Translations under genes and position numbers: made by a program
Assembly (NCBI RefSeq): GCF_000455265.1
Contig: NZ_HG005140.1
Coordinates: 153,139 to 217,138, forward strand
DNA from: Paenibacillus antibioticophila
Lineage (GTDB): Bacteria > Bacillota > Bacilli > Paenibacillales > Paenibacillaceae
Direction of reading: 5' to 3'
DNA: 64,000 bases
Notes under the pieces: generated by a model
What the model saw: only the letters and a program-made list of their open reading frames with translations
Told to the model about the DNA's origin: nothing
The model's database searches: none
Shown here: in pieces, positions 24,346 to 33,742 of the stretch
Layout of the letters: each line of letters opens with the position of its first letter
Position numbering within the stretch: position 1 is the stretch's first letter

Positions 24346-26416
24346 GTTAAACAATATGTTGATGAAACGGGATGAAACGGGCTTTTTCCAACTGGAAAAG
24401 GATCGGGAGGCCGTCGTAGAATTTATGCAGGACGTGGAGCGGCGCAGTCTGAGCTTCCCGAATACAAAGGCTAAGGTCGATTACATGATCGACAATGATT
24501 ATTACGAGAATCTGTACGACCGTTATACCATCGATGTAATCGAAGATATATATCGAATTGCTCATGAATACAATTTTCAGTTCCCTTCATATATGGCAGC
24601 ATCCAAGTTCTATACGGACTATGCCGTCAAGAGCAATGACCGGAAGCAATACCTGGAGCATTATCCGGACCGGGTAGCGGTAGTTGCGCTGTACCTGGCT
24701 CGCGGCAACGCCGATACGGCGCGCATTCTTGTTCGCTCCATGATGGAGCAGCGGCTTCAACCGGCTACACCGACCTTCCTGAACGCCGGAAAAAGCCGGC
24801 GCGGCGAAATGGTCTCCTGCTTCCTGCTGGAAATGGACGATTCGCTTAACTCGATTAACTATGTGCTTAACACTTGCATGCAGCTGTCCAAGATCGGCGG
24901 CGGGGTTGCTGTCAATCTGTCGAAGCTGCGGGCTCGCGGCGAGACCATCAAGGGCGTAGAAGGCGCGGCTAAAGGAATCATGCCTGTTCTGAAGCTGATG
25001 GAGGATGGCTTCACCTATGCAGACCAAATGGGTCAGCGCAAAGGCTCCGGAGCGGCTTACTATAATATTTTTGGCTGGGACGTACTGGAATTGCTGGACA
25101 GCAAGAAGATCAATGCCGACGAGAAGACGCGGCTTAAGACGCTGTCGATCGGTCTGATCGTTCCTAACCGCTTCTATAAGCTGGCTCAGGACAATGAACC
25201 CTTGCATGTCTTTGCTCCGTACACCGTCTACAAGGCTTATGGCACCCACCTGGATGACATGGACCTGGATGAAATGTACGATACCCTGCTCGCTGATCCC
25301 CGCGTGAAGAAGAGAGTAGCGATGAGCGCGCGCGATATGCTGACCAAAATTGCGATTACCCAGCTCGAATCGGGCTATCCATATATTATGAATAAGAGTA
25401 ACGCGAATGCCGCACATGCTTTGAAAAATGTAGGACAGATCAAGATGTCGAATCTGTGCACCGAGATTTTCCAGGTACAGGAGACATCCGAAATCGCTGA
25501 TTATGGCCAATCAGACACGATCCGCCGGGACATCAGCTGTAATCTTGCATCTTTGAATATTGTTAACGTGATGCAGCATAAGAAGATCCGCGAGTCCGTG
25601 CATGAAGGCATGCTCGCCCTGACTTCGGTCAGCGATATGACTCATATCTCCAACGCCCCTGGCGTGGCCAAGGCTAATGAGGAGATGCACTCCGTTGGCC
25701 TGGGCGTTATGAATTTGCACGGCTTTTTCGCCAAGAACAAGATTTCCTACGAAAGCGAGCAGGCCCGCGACTTTGCCCGTACCTTCTTCATGACGATGAA
25801 CTACCACTCCATCGAGAAGAGCATGGAGATCGCCAAAGAGACAGGCAGAACGTTCCAGGGATTCGAGGAATCCGAATATGCCACCGGGGTATATTTCGAG
25901 CGTTACCTAACGACAGATTACCGTCCGGTTACAGCCAAGGTTCAGGAGCTGTTTGAAGGAATCTACATCCCGACGCCGGAGGACTGGAAGAATCTGCGCG
26001 ATGCGGTGATGAAGCATGGTCTGTATCACGCCTATCGTCTCGCCATTGCGCCGACGGCAAGCATTTCGTATATCCAGAATGCCACGTCCAGCGTCATGCC
26101 GATTGTCGAGCAAATCGAGACCCGGACCTATGCAAACTCTACGACTTACTATCCGATGCCTTACCTGCAGCCGGACAATGTGTTCTATTATAAATCGGCT
26201 TATCAAATGAACCAGTTCAAGGTTATTGATCTGATCGCAGAGATTCAGCCTCATATCGACCAAGGCATTTCGACGGTCTTGCACGTCAACAGTGACGTAA
26301 CAACCCGGGAATTGGCCCGCTGCTACCTGTATGCGGCACATAAAGGACTGAAATCCCTGTATTACACCCGGACGAACAAGCTGTCCGTTGAAGAATGCCT
26401 GACCTGCTCCATCTAA
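24332..26416 (+). CDS. nrdE: Class Ib ribonucleoside-diphosphate reductase, alpha subunit
   Basis: A 694-residue catalytic subunit that reduces ribonucleoside diphosphates to deoxy forms with a thiyl radical. Active-site elements: GEMVSCFLLEMDDS (first redox Cys), KMSNLCTEIFQ (thiyl Cys), RDISCNLASLNI (second redox Cys) and the C-terminal ECLTCSI pair that shuttles electrons. There is no ATP cone, as in class Ib. Start TTG 24332 lies 8 nt after AGGAGGT and inside nrdI. NrdI and NrdF complete the aerobic enzyme. A second, anaerobic enzyme is encoded near 53 kb. Confidence 0.96.
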   Translation: MRHIELNNMLMKRDETGFFQLEKDREAVVEFMQDVERRSLSFPNTKAKVDYMIDNDYYENLYDRYTIDVIEDIYRIAHEYNFQFPSYMAASKFYTDYAVKSNDRKQYLEHYPDRVAVVALYLARGNADTARILVRSMMEQRLQPATPTFLNAGKSRRGEMVSCFLLEMDDSLNSINYVLNTCMQLSKIGGGVAVNLSKLRARGETIKGVEGAAKGIMPVLKLMEDGFTYADQMGQRKGSGAAYYNIFGWDVLELLDSKKINADEKTRLKTLSIGLIVPNRFYKLAQDNEPLHVFAPYTVYKAYGTHLDDMDLDEMYDTLLADPRVKKRVAMSARDMLTKIAITQLESGYPYIMNKSNANAAHALKNVGQIKMSNLCTEIFQVQETSEIADYGQSDTIRRDISCNLASLNIVNVMQHKKIRESVHEGMLALTSVSDMTHISNAPGVAKANEEMHSVGLGVMNLHGFFAKNKISYESEQARDFARTFFMTMNYHSIEKSMEIAKETGRTFQGFEESEYATGVYFERYLTTDYRPVTAKVQELFEGIYIPTPEDWKNLRDAVMKHGLYHAYRLAIAPTASISYIQNATSSVMPIVEQIETRTYANSTTYYPMPYLQPDNVFYYKSAYQMNQFKVIDLIAEIQPHIDQGISTVLHVNSDVTTRELARCYLYAAHKGLKSLYYTRTNKLSVEECLTCSI

Positions 26417-26459
26417 GGAAAAGGCGCACTGCAGCAACAGAGGGGAGAATTGAACGATA

Positions 26460-27419
26460 ATGAATGCCATTCAAGCCGTGAATTGGAATCGTCCGGACGA
26501 TGATTTTTCGTTGATGTTCTGGAACCAGAATATTATGCAGTTCTGGACGGACGATGAAATTCCGCTATCTGATGATAAAATGTCCTGGCTGACGCTGAGC
26601 GATCAGGAGAAGGACGCCTATATGAAGGTGCTCGGCGGTCTGACCCTGCTCGATACGATTCAGGGCGGCGTAGGCATGCCGCAAATTATGGAGCATGTCG
26701 GCGGACTGCAGCGCAAAGCCGTACTCGGCTTCATGGGCATGATGGAACAGATTCATGCGAAATCCTATAGCAGTATTTTTACTACCCTGGCTACTACGGA
26801 GGAGATCGATAGCATTTTCCGCTGGGTAGAGGACAATCCGTTCCTCCAGTACAAGGCATCGACGATCTCTGATTATTACAAGAGCATCAAGACAACGAAG
26901 GACCTCTATCTGGCTATGGCGGCTTCTGTCCTGCTGGAGAGCTACCTGTTCTATAGCGGCTTCTTCTATCCGCTTTATCTGGCTGGTCAAGGCAAAATGA
27001 CCTGCAGCGGCGAGATCATCGATTTGATTCTTCGGGATGAGAGCATTCACGGCGTCTATGTCGGCGTGCTGGCCCAGGAAATTTTCGATGAACTGTCCGA
27101 GGATGAGCAGCATGATACGTACGAGACCCTCGTAGGTCTGCTGCGCTTGCTGCATGCGAATGAAGAGAAGTATACCGAACAAATCTATACCTCTATTGGA
27201 CTGGTCGATGAGGTGAAGTCATTCCTTCGCTACAATGCCAACAAGGCGATGATGAACCTGGGTCACGATCCGTTGTTCCCGGACGAAGAGATTAATCCGA
27301 TCGTCCAGAACGGCATCAGCACGCACACCAAGCAGCATGATTTCTTCTCCAAGAAGGGCAACGGTTATGTTCGCGCCATGAAGGTCGAGCCGTTAACGGA
27401 TGAAGACTTTGTCTTCTAA
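26460..27419 (+). CDS. nrdF: Class Ib ribonucleoside-diphosphate reductase, beta subunit
   Basis: A 319-residue ferritin-like radical subunit. Metal ligands can be placed in the usual helices: the first-helix acidic ligand in LTLLDTIQGG, MMEQIHAKSYSSIF (Glu, His and, three residues after the His, the radical Tyr), ESYLFYSGF and RDESIHGVYVG (Glu and His). The dimetal-tyrosyl radical starts catalysis in NrdE. GAGGGGAGAA precedes the ATG. It is the last gene of nrdIEF and a terminator follows. Confidence 0.95.
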   Translation: MNAIQAVNWNRPDDDFSLMFWNQNIMQFWTDDEIPLSDDKMSWLTLSDQEKDAYMKVLGGLTLLDTIQGGVGMPQIMEHVGGLQRKAVLGFMGMMEQIHAKSYSSIFTTLATTEEIDSIFRWVEDNPFLQYKASTISDYYKSIKTTKDLYLAMAASVLLESYLFYSGFFYPLYLAGQGKMTCSGEIIDLILRDESIHGVYVGVLAQEIFDELSEDEQHDTYETLVGLLRLLHANEEKYTEQIYTSIGLVDEVKSFLRYNANKAMMNLGHDPLFPDEEINPIVQNGISTHTKQHDFFSKKGNGYVRAMKVEPLTDEDFVF

Positions 27420-27430
27420 ATAAAACCATA

Positions 27431-27473
27431 AATGTCCGGCAGTCGGGTTTATCCCTTCCGCCGGACATTTTTT
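27431..27473 (+). terminator. Terminator after nrdF
   Basis: AATGTCCGGC (27431-27440) pairs with GCCGGACATT (27460-27469), followed by T residues. Confidence 0.85.
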
Positions 27474-27519
27474 ATGATCATGCGTGTAGTAGGCGAACCC
27501 TGCGTGAGCAGACTACCTC

Positions 27520-28326
27520 TTATACCTTTGCTAATTTTTCGTAATGCTTGTACAGAGAATGAAAGTAACCGGAGTAGTTCTTGTTCCAGGGTTTTCTTTT
27601 CCCGCAAAAGTGAATGATCGAGCTGTTCTTGATGACATAATCCATGTCAAACTTGCCGTTGCTCACCAGCTTATAATATTTAAAGTAGCGCGGATCATAG
27701 TTGTAGCGTACTTCATCCACCGACTTAATACTCTTGGAGTACAGGGCGTTGATGATATCCTGATCCGGCAAAATCAGCTTGATCCGGTGCTCCTCCACAA
27801 AGCTGAATAGTTCCCGCTCCTTTATGCTCTGGCGCTGCAACGCCAGATCCATCAGCAGCACGCCTGTATTATAATAAGCCTCAATCTCATAAGGAAGCAG
27901 GCGAAGCTTGTTCACCTCTTTGACCGATAGCCGGTCATGATAGGCAGCTCCGAACATGCAGCCTTCCAGATCCGTATCATACAGACTGCGAATTTCGTTA
28001 ATTATGATCAGATCCGGATCAAGATACAAAATTTTCTCTATTTCCAGCGGCAAAAATTTAAAGGCAAGAATCCGGTAATACATTTCCTTGGAGTAATGCT
28101 TCACCACCGGCGCATCCGCAAAAACATCCTCTTCCACGGCAACAACAGACAGCCGCTGTCCCCTCTGCCCGACATATCGGTCCAGATCAGCCAACTCCTC
28201 ATCCGATATGCTCGAATGCATAAGATAAATATGAAACGATTCTTCCGGATTACTTAGAAACAGAGATGTCAGCATCACCTCTAGCGCCTTGATGTACCTG
28301 GAATTTAAAGTGACCAGAATGTTCAT
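27520..28326 (-). CDS. Family 8 glycosyltransferase
   Basis: A 268-residue retaining glycosyltransferase (GT8, LgtC/GspA-like) that moves a sugar from a UDP donor to a lipopolysaccharide-like, teichoic or protein acceptor. Features: N-terminal NILVTLNSRYIKALEVMLTS, the DxD metal site in KILYLDPDLIIIN (near residue 100), YYNTGVLLMDL, LPDQDIINAL and the C-terminal HFCGKRKPWNK motif. Complete length, no membrane segment. It is a single gene convergent with nrdF. Acceptor unknown. B. subtilis GspA, a general stress protein, is the closest kind of protein I recognise. Confidence 0.9.
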   Translation of the reverse strand: MNILVTLNSRYIKALEVMLTSLFLSNPEESFHIYLMHSSISDEELADLDRYVGQRGQRLSVVAVEEDVFADAPVVKHYSKEMYYRILAFKFLPLEIEKILYLDPDLIIINEIRSLYDTDLEGCMFGAAYHDRLSVKEVNKLRLLPYEIEAYYNTGVLLMDLALQRQSIKERELFSFVEEHRIKLILPDQDIINALYSKSIKSVDEVRYNYDPRYFKYYKLVSNGKFDMDYVIKNSSIIHFCGKRKPWNKNYSGYFHSLYKHYEKLAKV

Positions 28327-28440
28327 AAGCCGCCTCGCTTCTTCTATGGAATAGTTCTGTTCTCCGATAGCTTCCTACCGGTGGCCATCTATATCTATTG
28401 TATGAGAGGCTGCAGCCTGTCCGCAACTATTCCTGCACGC

Positions 28441-28474
28441 AAAAGAGAGCGCCTCTGGACAAGGCACCCTCCTT
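28441..28474 (-). terminator. Terminator of the sulfur operon
   Basis: On the minus strand GAGGGTGCCT pairs with AGGCGCTCTC (with two wobble pairs) and is followed by TTTT. It lies just after the cysteine synthase gene. Confidence 0.7.
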
Positions 28475-28489
28475 CATAGCACACGTTAT

Positions 28490-29419
28490 CTATTCCCCGA
28501 ACAAGCCTGGCATACTTAAATAGCGCTCCCCCGTATCCGGGGCTATGCAAAGCACCCGTTTACCGGGGCCGAGCCGTCTCGCCTCCTGAAGCGCCGCCCA
28601 GACCGAGGCCCCCGAGGAGGGACCGACCAGAATGCCTTCGTGTCTGGCCAAGTCGCGGGTTGTCTGCAGCGCGTTGTCATCGGCGACCTGAATAATCTCA
28701 TCATAAATGTCCGTATTCAAAATACCAGGAATAAAGCCAGGACTGGTTCCTACCAGCTTATGGGGGCCCGGCTCTCCCCCGGACAATACCGGAGAGCCCT
28801 GCGGCTCCACTACAAGAATACGGATATCCGGAAGATGCTGCCGCAGCACTTCTCCGGTTCCGGTTATCGTCCCTCCGGTTCCAGCGGTAGCAACGAACGC
28901 ATCCAGCTTCCCGTCCAGCTGTTCCAAAATTTCCGGCGCTGTAGTCACACGATGGATTTGCGGATTGGCTTCATTCTCAAATTGCTGCGGGATGAAGCTG
29001 CCGGGAATGGATTCATGCAATTCCAAAGCTTTTTTTATCGCTCCGGGCATACGCTCGGCTGCAGGAGTGAGCACGACTTGCGCGCCATAGGCCTTAAGCA
29101 AATTGATTCGCTCCTTGGTCATATTATCGGGCATGACCAGAATCGCAGGATAGCCCTTCGCGGCTGCATTCATCGCAAGCCCGATGCCCGTATTCCCGCT
29201 TGTTGGTTCAATAATGACGGAGCCAGGCTGAAGCTTCCCCTGCCGTTCCGCTTCCGCAATCAGATTAAACGCAGCCCGATCCTTGACGCTCCCGCTTGGA
29301 TTGAAGTATTCCAGCTTGACATATACCTCCGCATCCTGCTCGCCAACCAGACGGTTCAGCTTCACGGCAGGGGTATCCCCTATCAGCTCATAGATAGAGG
29401 CAACGACTTTTCTCCCCAT
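28490..29419 (-). CDS. cysK: Cysteine synthase (O-acetylserine sulfhydrylase)
   Basis: A 309-residue PLP enzyme that forms cysteine from O-acetylserine and sulfide, or S-sulfocysteine from thiosulfate if of CysM type. PLP lysine in NPSGSVKDRAA (near residue 43), substrate loop PTSGNTGIG (near 70), phosphate loop TAGTGGTITGTG (near 178) and GPSSGASV near the C terminus. It begins 6 bp after the yeeE-like gene and is the last gene of the sulfur module, which suggests use of sulfur brought in by that module. CysK and CysM types cannot be separated safely by eye. Confidence 0.93.
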   Translation of the reverse strand: MGRKVVASIYELIGDTPAVKLNRLVGEQDAEVYVKLEYFNPSGSVKDRAAFNLIAEAERQGKLQPGSVIIEPTSGNTGIGLAMNAAAKGYPAILVMPDNMTKERINLLKAYGAQVVLTPAAERMPGAIKKALELHESIPGSFIPQQFENEANPQIHRVTTAPEILEQLDGKLDAFVATAGTGGTITGTGEVLRQHLPDIRILVVEPQGSPVLSGGEPGPHKLVGTSPGFIPGILNTDIYDEIIQVADDNALQTTRDLARHEGILVGPSSGASVWAALQEARRLGPGKRVLCIAPDTGERYLSMPGLFGE

Positions 29420-29425
29420 CTTCTG

Positions 29426-30556
29426 TCATCCCTCCAGGTCTGTATCCCGATAAAAGAGCATCATCGGCATCTTGTAAACATACGCAATAACGACAAATAT
29501 ACCAAGCATCATACCGACAATCACAAGCAGGCTGCTTACGGATAAGCCGCCAATCCCTGTTATAACGTTGGCAATGTTGCACCCCGGCGCAATGCGGGAA
29601 GCTACGCCCATTAACAGGCCGCCAATGACGGCATGCGGTATTCTGGAAAGCTTCGGTATACGAAGCTTGAAAGAACGACTAAGCAAGGCAGCTGTAAATG
29701 CACCAACAACGAGGAATATGATCAGGATCTCCTCCGGCCCGATTCCGATTCTCGGAAAATTGGCAAACAAGCCGTTCAGATAGGTATTGTTGAGCACAAC
29801 CTCCTCACCTGCAACCAGCGATAATGCCGTTGCTGCGACACGGGTCTGCGGGCCGGTAATTCCGAAGTTGGACAGCACTGCGAATTGGATGGTTGCAAGG
29901 AGCCCGATCAGCACCGCAACCAGACGAATATCCCAATGCGACTGCCTTAAAGGGTTCTTCTTCCAATCGGTGAAGGTATCCTTGAACCCTTGAAAGAAGG
30001 CCTTGATCCCATACTTTTTGAAAGCGATCAGAACCATGCCGCCTACGAGCAGCAGCGGAATCACCGCCGGAGGAAGCGGCAAGGAGAAGAAGGTATAGCC
30101 GGACTCCGAGACAGTCAGAGGCTGAATGAAGTAATCCCTGGCCCAAGGATCATAGATAAAGGCAAAGATTAAATTGCCGATCATGGCAAACAGCAGCACA
30201 ATCCAGAACTGAACATACCCCATTCCACAGCGGTACAACGTACCCGAGCCGCATCCCCCGGCCATGGTCATGCCGATCCCGAACAGGAGTCCGCCGATCA
30301 GGTTGGTTCCCCCGATAGGCACCGTCCACACATCTGCGACCCCGCGGATTCCCAGACTAAGCACAGTCGCCCAGCCTACCAGGGAGACAGCGATCAGAAC
30401 AAGCACTCCGTGTAAAATCCGGGTGTCCCGTACCGTGATCCAATCCCGAATGGAAGCCGTGAAGCAAAAATCAGCCTTTTGCAGCAGGAATCCATATAGA
30501 AAGCCGAAGATCCCGGCTATAATAAACATGTCGATGGTAAAGGTCATAATGATCAT
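29426..30556 (-). CDS. YeeE/YedE-type thiosulfate/sulfur transporter (TsuA-like)
   Basis: A 376-residue membrane protein with about nine to ten helices. It keeps the conserved cysteines of the family: KADFCFTA (Cys31), GGCGSGTLYRCGMGY (near residue 98-110) and APGCNIANV (near 325). In the thiosulfate uptake protein TsuA such cysteines line the path by which thiosulfate enters the cell. A TusA gene lies in the same operon, the usual partner (YeeD/TsuB). It is followed 6 bp later by cysteine synthase. Thiosulfate as substrate is inferred from family and context. Confidence 0.9.
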   Translation of the reverse strand: MIIMTFTIDMFIIAGIFGFLYGFLLQKADFCFTASIRDWITVRDTRILHGVLVLIAVSLVGWATVLSLGIRGVADVWTVPIGGTNLIGGLLFGIGMTMAGGCGSGTLYRCGMGYVQFWIVLLFAMIGNLIFAFIYDPWARDYFIQPLTVSESGYTFFSLPLPPAVIPLLLVGGMVLIAFKKYGIKAFFQGFKDTFTDWKKNPLRQSHWDIRLVAVLIGLLATIQFAVLSNFGITGPQTRVAATALSLVAGEEVVLNNTYLNGLFANFPRIGIGPEEILIIFLVVGAFTAALLSRSFKLRIPKLSRIPHAVIGGLLMGVASRIAPGCNIANVITGIGGLSVSSLLVIVGMMLGIFVVIAYVYKMPMMLFYRDTDLEG

Positions 30557-30603
30557 CCATTTCGTGTAAAAGTTTGAATTGCCGGGACGAGCTGAAGTTC
30601 AGT

Positions 30604-31311
30604 TCAGATGATCGGCTGAAAGTTAAACCACTCATTGAGCCAAAGTGACAGCACAGACAGCTTGTCTAAGAGCAGGAGCACTCCGAACACGATAAATATC
30701 CCTCCGCCGACTCTGGATAATACCCCGGTCATTTTGGACCACTTTTTAAAGAAAGAATAGAACAAGGCGAAGCCCAGAAAAGGAATCGTAAAGCCGGCTA
30801 TGTACACCAGCATAAGCAGCATCCCCGTTTCCGGCTCGGAGGCGGACAGACCGACGATGGAACTCAGCATCGGACCGATGCACGGCGTCCAGCCTGCGGC
30901 AAAGCCGATGCCCAGGATAAAGGAACCGGCATAGCTTCCGGTCCTTCCGGTTATATTCAGACGGCGCTCGCGCAAAAGCCACGAGGGAGAGATCAGTCCG
31001 AGCAAGACAAGTCCCATAACAAGCATGAATAGTCCGCTGCCTATCCGGAGTTCCTTCTGGTATTCGATGAATAGACGTCCTATAAAGCTGGCCGAATAAC
31101 CTAAAGCCAAATAGATGACTGAAATTCCGCATACGAACAGCAAGGTATGGAAAATGACTTTAATCCTTAAGCCGCTGCGCTGTCCCCCTTGAAGTGAGCC
31201 TGCCTCCAAACCGGTAATTCTGGAGAGGTAGACAGGAACGAGAGGGAGCATGCAAGGCGAAAAAAAGGAGAGCAGCCCGGCGGTACCTGCTAAAGCCAGT
31301 TGAACAATCAC
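30604..31311 (-). CDS. CcdA-type thiol-disulfide transmembrane electron carrier
   Basis: A 235-residue membrane protein of the CcdA/DsbD-beta family with six helices. The first conserved cysteine is in FFSPCMLPLVPVY (near residue 20) and the second in AGWTPCIGPMLSS (near 137). CcdA passes electrons from cytoplasmic thioredoxin to extracytoplasmic thioredoxin-like proteins. The next gene upstream encodes such a protein (TlpA/ResA-like lipoprotein), so the two likely form a reducing pair outside the membrane that keeps surface sulfurtransferases or the YeeE cysteines reduced. Confidence 0.92.
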   Translation of the reverse strand: MIVQLALAGTAGLLSFFSPCMLPLVPVYLSRITGLEAGSLQGGQRSGLRIKVIFHTLLFVCGISVIYLALGYSASFIGRLFIEYQKELRIGSGLFMLVMGLVLLGLISPSWLLRERRLNITGRTGSYAGSFILGIGFAAGWTPCIGPMLSSIVGLSASEPETGMLLMLVYIAGFTIPFLGFALFYSFFKKWSKMTGVLSRVGGGIFIVFGVLLLLDKLSVLSLWLNEWFNFQPII

Positions 31312-31328
31312 CAGCCATCTCCCCTTCC

Positions 31329-31877
31329 TTAGTTCTTGCCTATCTGAATCAACGATTCCAGCTTTCCGACGAACTCCTCTCCGGATTGCATCGCACGGGG
31401 TCCGATCAGCTTCTCAACAATACGGCCCTGCCGATCCACCAGGACAACCGTAGGCACGGCGAGCACTCCCAGTGAACTGCTGGCTATTCCGTCAAGATCA
31501 AAGTAAGCCGGCATCTGCAAATCATACTGTTCAATAAAGCCTCTGGCTCCATCCACAGAGTCGTCCGGTGTGACATTCACGGAAATAAAGGAGATCTCAT
31601 CGCTGTATTCCGAATACAGACTATCGATATACGGAATTTCCTTCTGGCAGTAATTGCACCACGAAGCCCAGAAACTGTACAGAATGGGGCCGTCGATGTC
31701 AGAGGTATTCAGCAACTCTTCACCGCTCCGGATCGCGGCCAATTCAAAGCCTGGCACGGCTTCCACCTGTTCCTTGGCAACATCTGCAACGGGTGTCGGG
31801 GAACTGCCGGAACAGCCCGAAATGATCACCGCAACAAGTGATAAGCCCGCGAAAAAGTTCTTTATGTTCTTCTTCAT
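31329..31877 (-). CDS. TlpA/ResA-like thioredoxin-fold lipoprotein
   Basis: A 182-residue lipoprotein: basic start MKKNIKNFF, hydrophobic stretch and lipobox IISGC (Cys22), then a thioredoxin fold with WCNYCQKEIP as the CxxC site (about residues 72-77) and the cis-proline region LAVPTVVLVD. It likely reduces disulfides or persulfides outside the membrane, receiving electrons from the CcdA protein encoded 18 bp downstream. Partner proteins in the operon include the lipoprotein sulfurtransferase. Confidence 0.9.
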   Translation of the reverse strand: MKKNIKNFFAGLSLVAVIISGCSGSSPTPVADVAKEQVEAVPGFELAAIRSGEELLNTSDIDGPILYSFWASWCNYCQKEIPYIDSLYSEYSDEISFISVNVTPDDSVDGARGFIEQYDLQMPAYFDLDGIASSSLGVLAVPTVVLVDRQGRIVEKLIGPRAMQSGEEFVGKLESLIQIGKN

Positions 31878-31897
31878 TTCTTTATCCTCGCTGGGTA

Positions 31898-32158
31898 TCA
31901 GTTTTTCTTCAGATAGATATGATAATTGCCATCCTCTTCTATAATGCCGAGAAATTCGGCTAACTTGTTCATCTTTACAGCAGCGGGGATCGTCTTCGTG
32001 GCGATCGTATGGTCGGTCACCTCAACGACAATTTCGCCAGGCTCGGCTTTCTTCAACCCCTTCAATGCCAAATCCAGGGTATGGGGGCATACCTCCCCGA
32101 TGGCGTCGATGACATGGTCTTTTTTCAACTTGCTCAAGTCTTCTTGGGTATAGCTCAT
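31898..32158 (-). CDS. TusA-family sulfur carrier
   Basis: An 86-residue protein with the TusA/SirA/YeeD fold. The persulfide-carrying cysteine is in GEVCPHTL (Cys24; the family pattern CPxP is here CPHT). The rest (GEIVVEVTDHTIATKTIPAAVKM) fits the family. It would take sulfane sulfur delivered by the YeeE-like transporter or the rhodanese and pass it on. Its start codon overlaps the rhodanese stop as ATGA. Confidence 0.9.
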   Translation of the reverse strand: MSYTQEDLSKLKKDHVIDAIGEVCPHTLDLALKGLKKAEPGEIVVEVTDHTIATKTIPAAVKMNKLAEFLGIIEEDGNYHIYLKKN

Positions 32159-32544
32159 TTCGCCAACTTCCTCTCCAGATTTTTCATAGAAAATGATGTA
32201 ATGACATGCTCCAGCCCGTCAATAACGTCCGCCTCCCAAGCCAGCATGCCTCCGGCATAATTGTGCACCTTCTGAATACCTTCCGATTGAAAGTATTTGG
32301 AGACCTCAAGGCTTCTTCTGCCGCTACGGCAAACCAGGATATATTCCGCTTCTTTGTCGAACTGGTCGATAAGCTCCGGAATTTCTCCCATAGGGAGGAG
32401 CGGAATGCCCGGAATATGGGCTTCCTGGTATTCTTCGGGCTCGCGAACATCGATGATATAAATATTCCGCTGCTCCGGATCATTCCATATTTCTGCGAGC
32501 TCTGCGGCACTTACATGGGAGACTCCTTCAATGGTTTCAGGCAT
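32155..32544 (-). CDS. Single-domain cytoplasmic rhodanese
   Basis: A 129-residue rhodanese domain. DVREPEEYQEAHIPG is the N-terminal family signature and LVCRSGRRS (near residue 69) the active-site loop with the catalytic cysteine. There is no signal peptide, so it acts inside the cell, perhaps moving sulfur from thiosulfate or a persulfide to the TusA protein whose gene overlaps by 4 bp. Start ATG 32544 was chosen; the TTG 12 nt upstream directly abuts the GGAG site. Confidence 0.9.
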   Translation of the reverse strand: MPETIEGVSHVSAAELAEIWNDPEQRNIYIIDVREPEEYQEAHIPGIPLLPMGEIPELIDQFDKEAEYILVCRSGRRSLEVSKYFQSEGIQKVHNYAGGMLAWEADVIDGLEHVITSFSMKNLERKLAK

Positions 32545-32564
32545 TGCTGTTCGCAACTCCTCTC

Positions 32565-33581
32565 TTATATTTCAATATCTGTATCCGCCGAGTTCCCCCA
32601 TTCTGCCCAGGAACCTTCATAAGGTCTGATATCCGAATAGCCGAGCAGCCGAAGGGAGAAATAGGAGTGGGAACCCCGCACATTCGTCTGGCAGTATGGA
32701 ATGACTGTTTTATCTTCCACAACGCCAATCGCCTCAAACTGCTGCTTCAATTGCTCATAGCTTAAAAATTTCTCCAGGCCTTCTTCGTTCTCGGCTACCG
32801 CCGTGGTCCATTCCTTGTGGACCGCTCCGGGAAGACGACCGCCTCGCTGATTTTCTCTCAAATCAGTGCCTTCATATTCCTCTGCAGAGCGTGTGTCGAG
32901 AAAGACGACATCAGCTGTACCGATCGCTTGCTCCACCTGAGCTTTTGTGGAAACGAGATTCTCGTTGGCTTTGGCTACGAAGTTGCCCTTTTCCGGCGCG
33001 GCCGGATCGATGTCGATATCGTGCCCCTCCGTCAACCATGCGGCATAGCCGCCGTTCAGCACCTTTACCTGATCCTGCAGGCCATAATATTCAAGCGTAT
33101 AGAAGACGCGCGTTGCACTCAGGGCGTTGCCGTCATCATAGACGACAATCGTCGAATCCTGATTGACTCCGGCATTCTGGACGACTTCTGTATACTTATC
33201 CTCCGGCAAAATAAAGCCGGCAATCTCATTGTCAGGGTCATTCAGTTGCCCGCTGCTCAACGATACAGCTCCAGGGATATGGCCTTCCTCGTAGCCCTTA
33301 GACCGGGCATCAATGATCACTACGGCGGGATCATTCAGATGCTCCGCCACCCAGGAGACATCCGCCAACAGATGGGCGTTCGGATAATCAGAAGGAGATT
33401 GCGTTCCCTCATCACTATCCTTCACCTGGCTGTCATTTGTGCGGGAAGCATTCACGGCGCTTGAGTTCGTGTCTTTTGCCACAGAATTTCCGCCGCTGTT
33501 GCAAGCCGTCAGGACCAGAATAAATGAAAATACAAGCAGAGCTAAGCTTGTATAGCGACGGTTAGTGTTAGTTTTATTCAT
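32565..33581 (-). CDS. Two-domain thiosulfate sulfurtransferase, lipoprotein
   Basis: A 338-residue surface lipoprotein: signal peptide and lipobox VLTAC (Cys27), a short linker, then two rhodanese domains. The first (VIIDARSKGYEEGHIPGAV) has Asp in place of the catalytic cysteine (VVYDDGNALSATR), the usual inactive half. The second carries the active loop PYCQTNVRGSHSYF (near residue 300). CysA/SseA-type enzymes move sulfur from thiosulfate or mercaptopyruvate to a thiol. Export of such an enzyme with a lipid anchor is less common. It is the first gene of the operon; TTGTTA-17-TAGTAT upstream on the minus strand (33675-33647) looks like its promoter. Confidence 0.92.
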   Translation of the reverse strand: MNKTNTNRRYTSLALLVFSFILVLTACNSGGNSVAKDTNSSAVNASRTNDSQVKDSDEGTQSPSDYPNAHLLADVSWVAEHLNDPAVVIIDARSKGYEEGHIPGAVSLSSGQLNDPDNEIAGFILPEDKYTEVVQNAGVNQDSTIVVYDDGNALSATRVFYTLEYYGLQDQVKVLNGGYAAWLTEGHDIDIDPAAPEKGNFVAKANENLVSTKAQVEQAIGTADVVFLDTRSAEEYEGTDLRENQRGGRLPGAVHKEWTTAVAENEEGLEKFLSYEQLKQQFEAIGVVEDKTVIPYCQTNVRGSHSYFSLRLLGYSDIRPYEGSWAEWGNSADTDIEI

Positions 33582-33646
33582 GTAGCCTCTCTCCTTTTAC
33601 TTTAAAATTTTGTATTTCAAGCTTGATTTAACTTGATTTGAAACAT

Positions 33647-33675
33647 ATACTAGCATTATTCCTATCGAATAACAA
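33647..33675 (-). promoter_or_regulatory. Sigma-A-like promoter of the sulfur operon
   Basis: On the minus strand TTGTTA (33675-33670) and TAGTAT (33652-33647) are separated by 17 bp, about 65 bp before the lipoprotein start codon. Confidence 0.5.
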
Positions 33676-33742
33676 TGATTATTTTCAGTGAACTATTTTT
33701 AACGATTGTACAATGAGTTTTATACACAAGGAGAGTATAATT

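Noticed and set aside
24587-25510. 307-codon open frame opposite nrdE
   Set aside because: Antisense to catalytic parts of nrdE.
33655-33690. Fur-like box (AACAATGATTATT) between the sulfur operon and propeller gene
   Set aside because: Too short a match to the 7-1-7 consensus in an AT-rich stretch.
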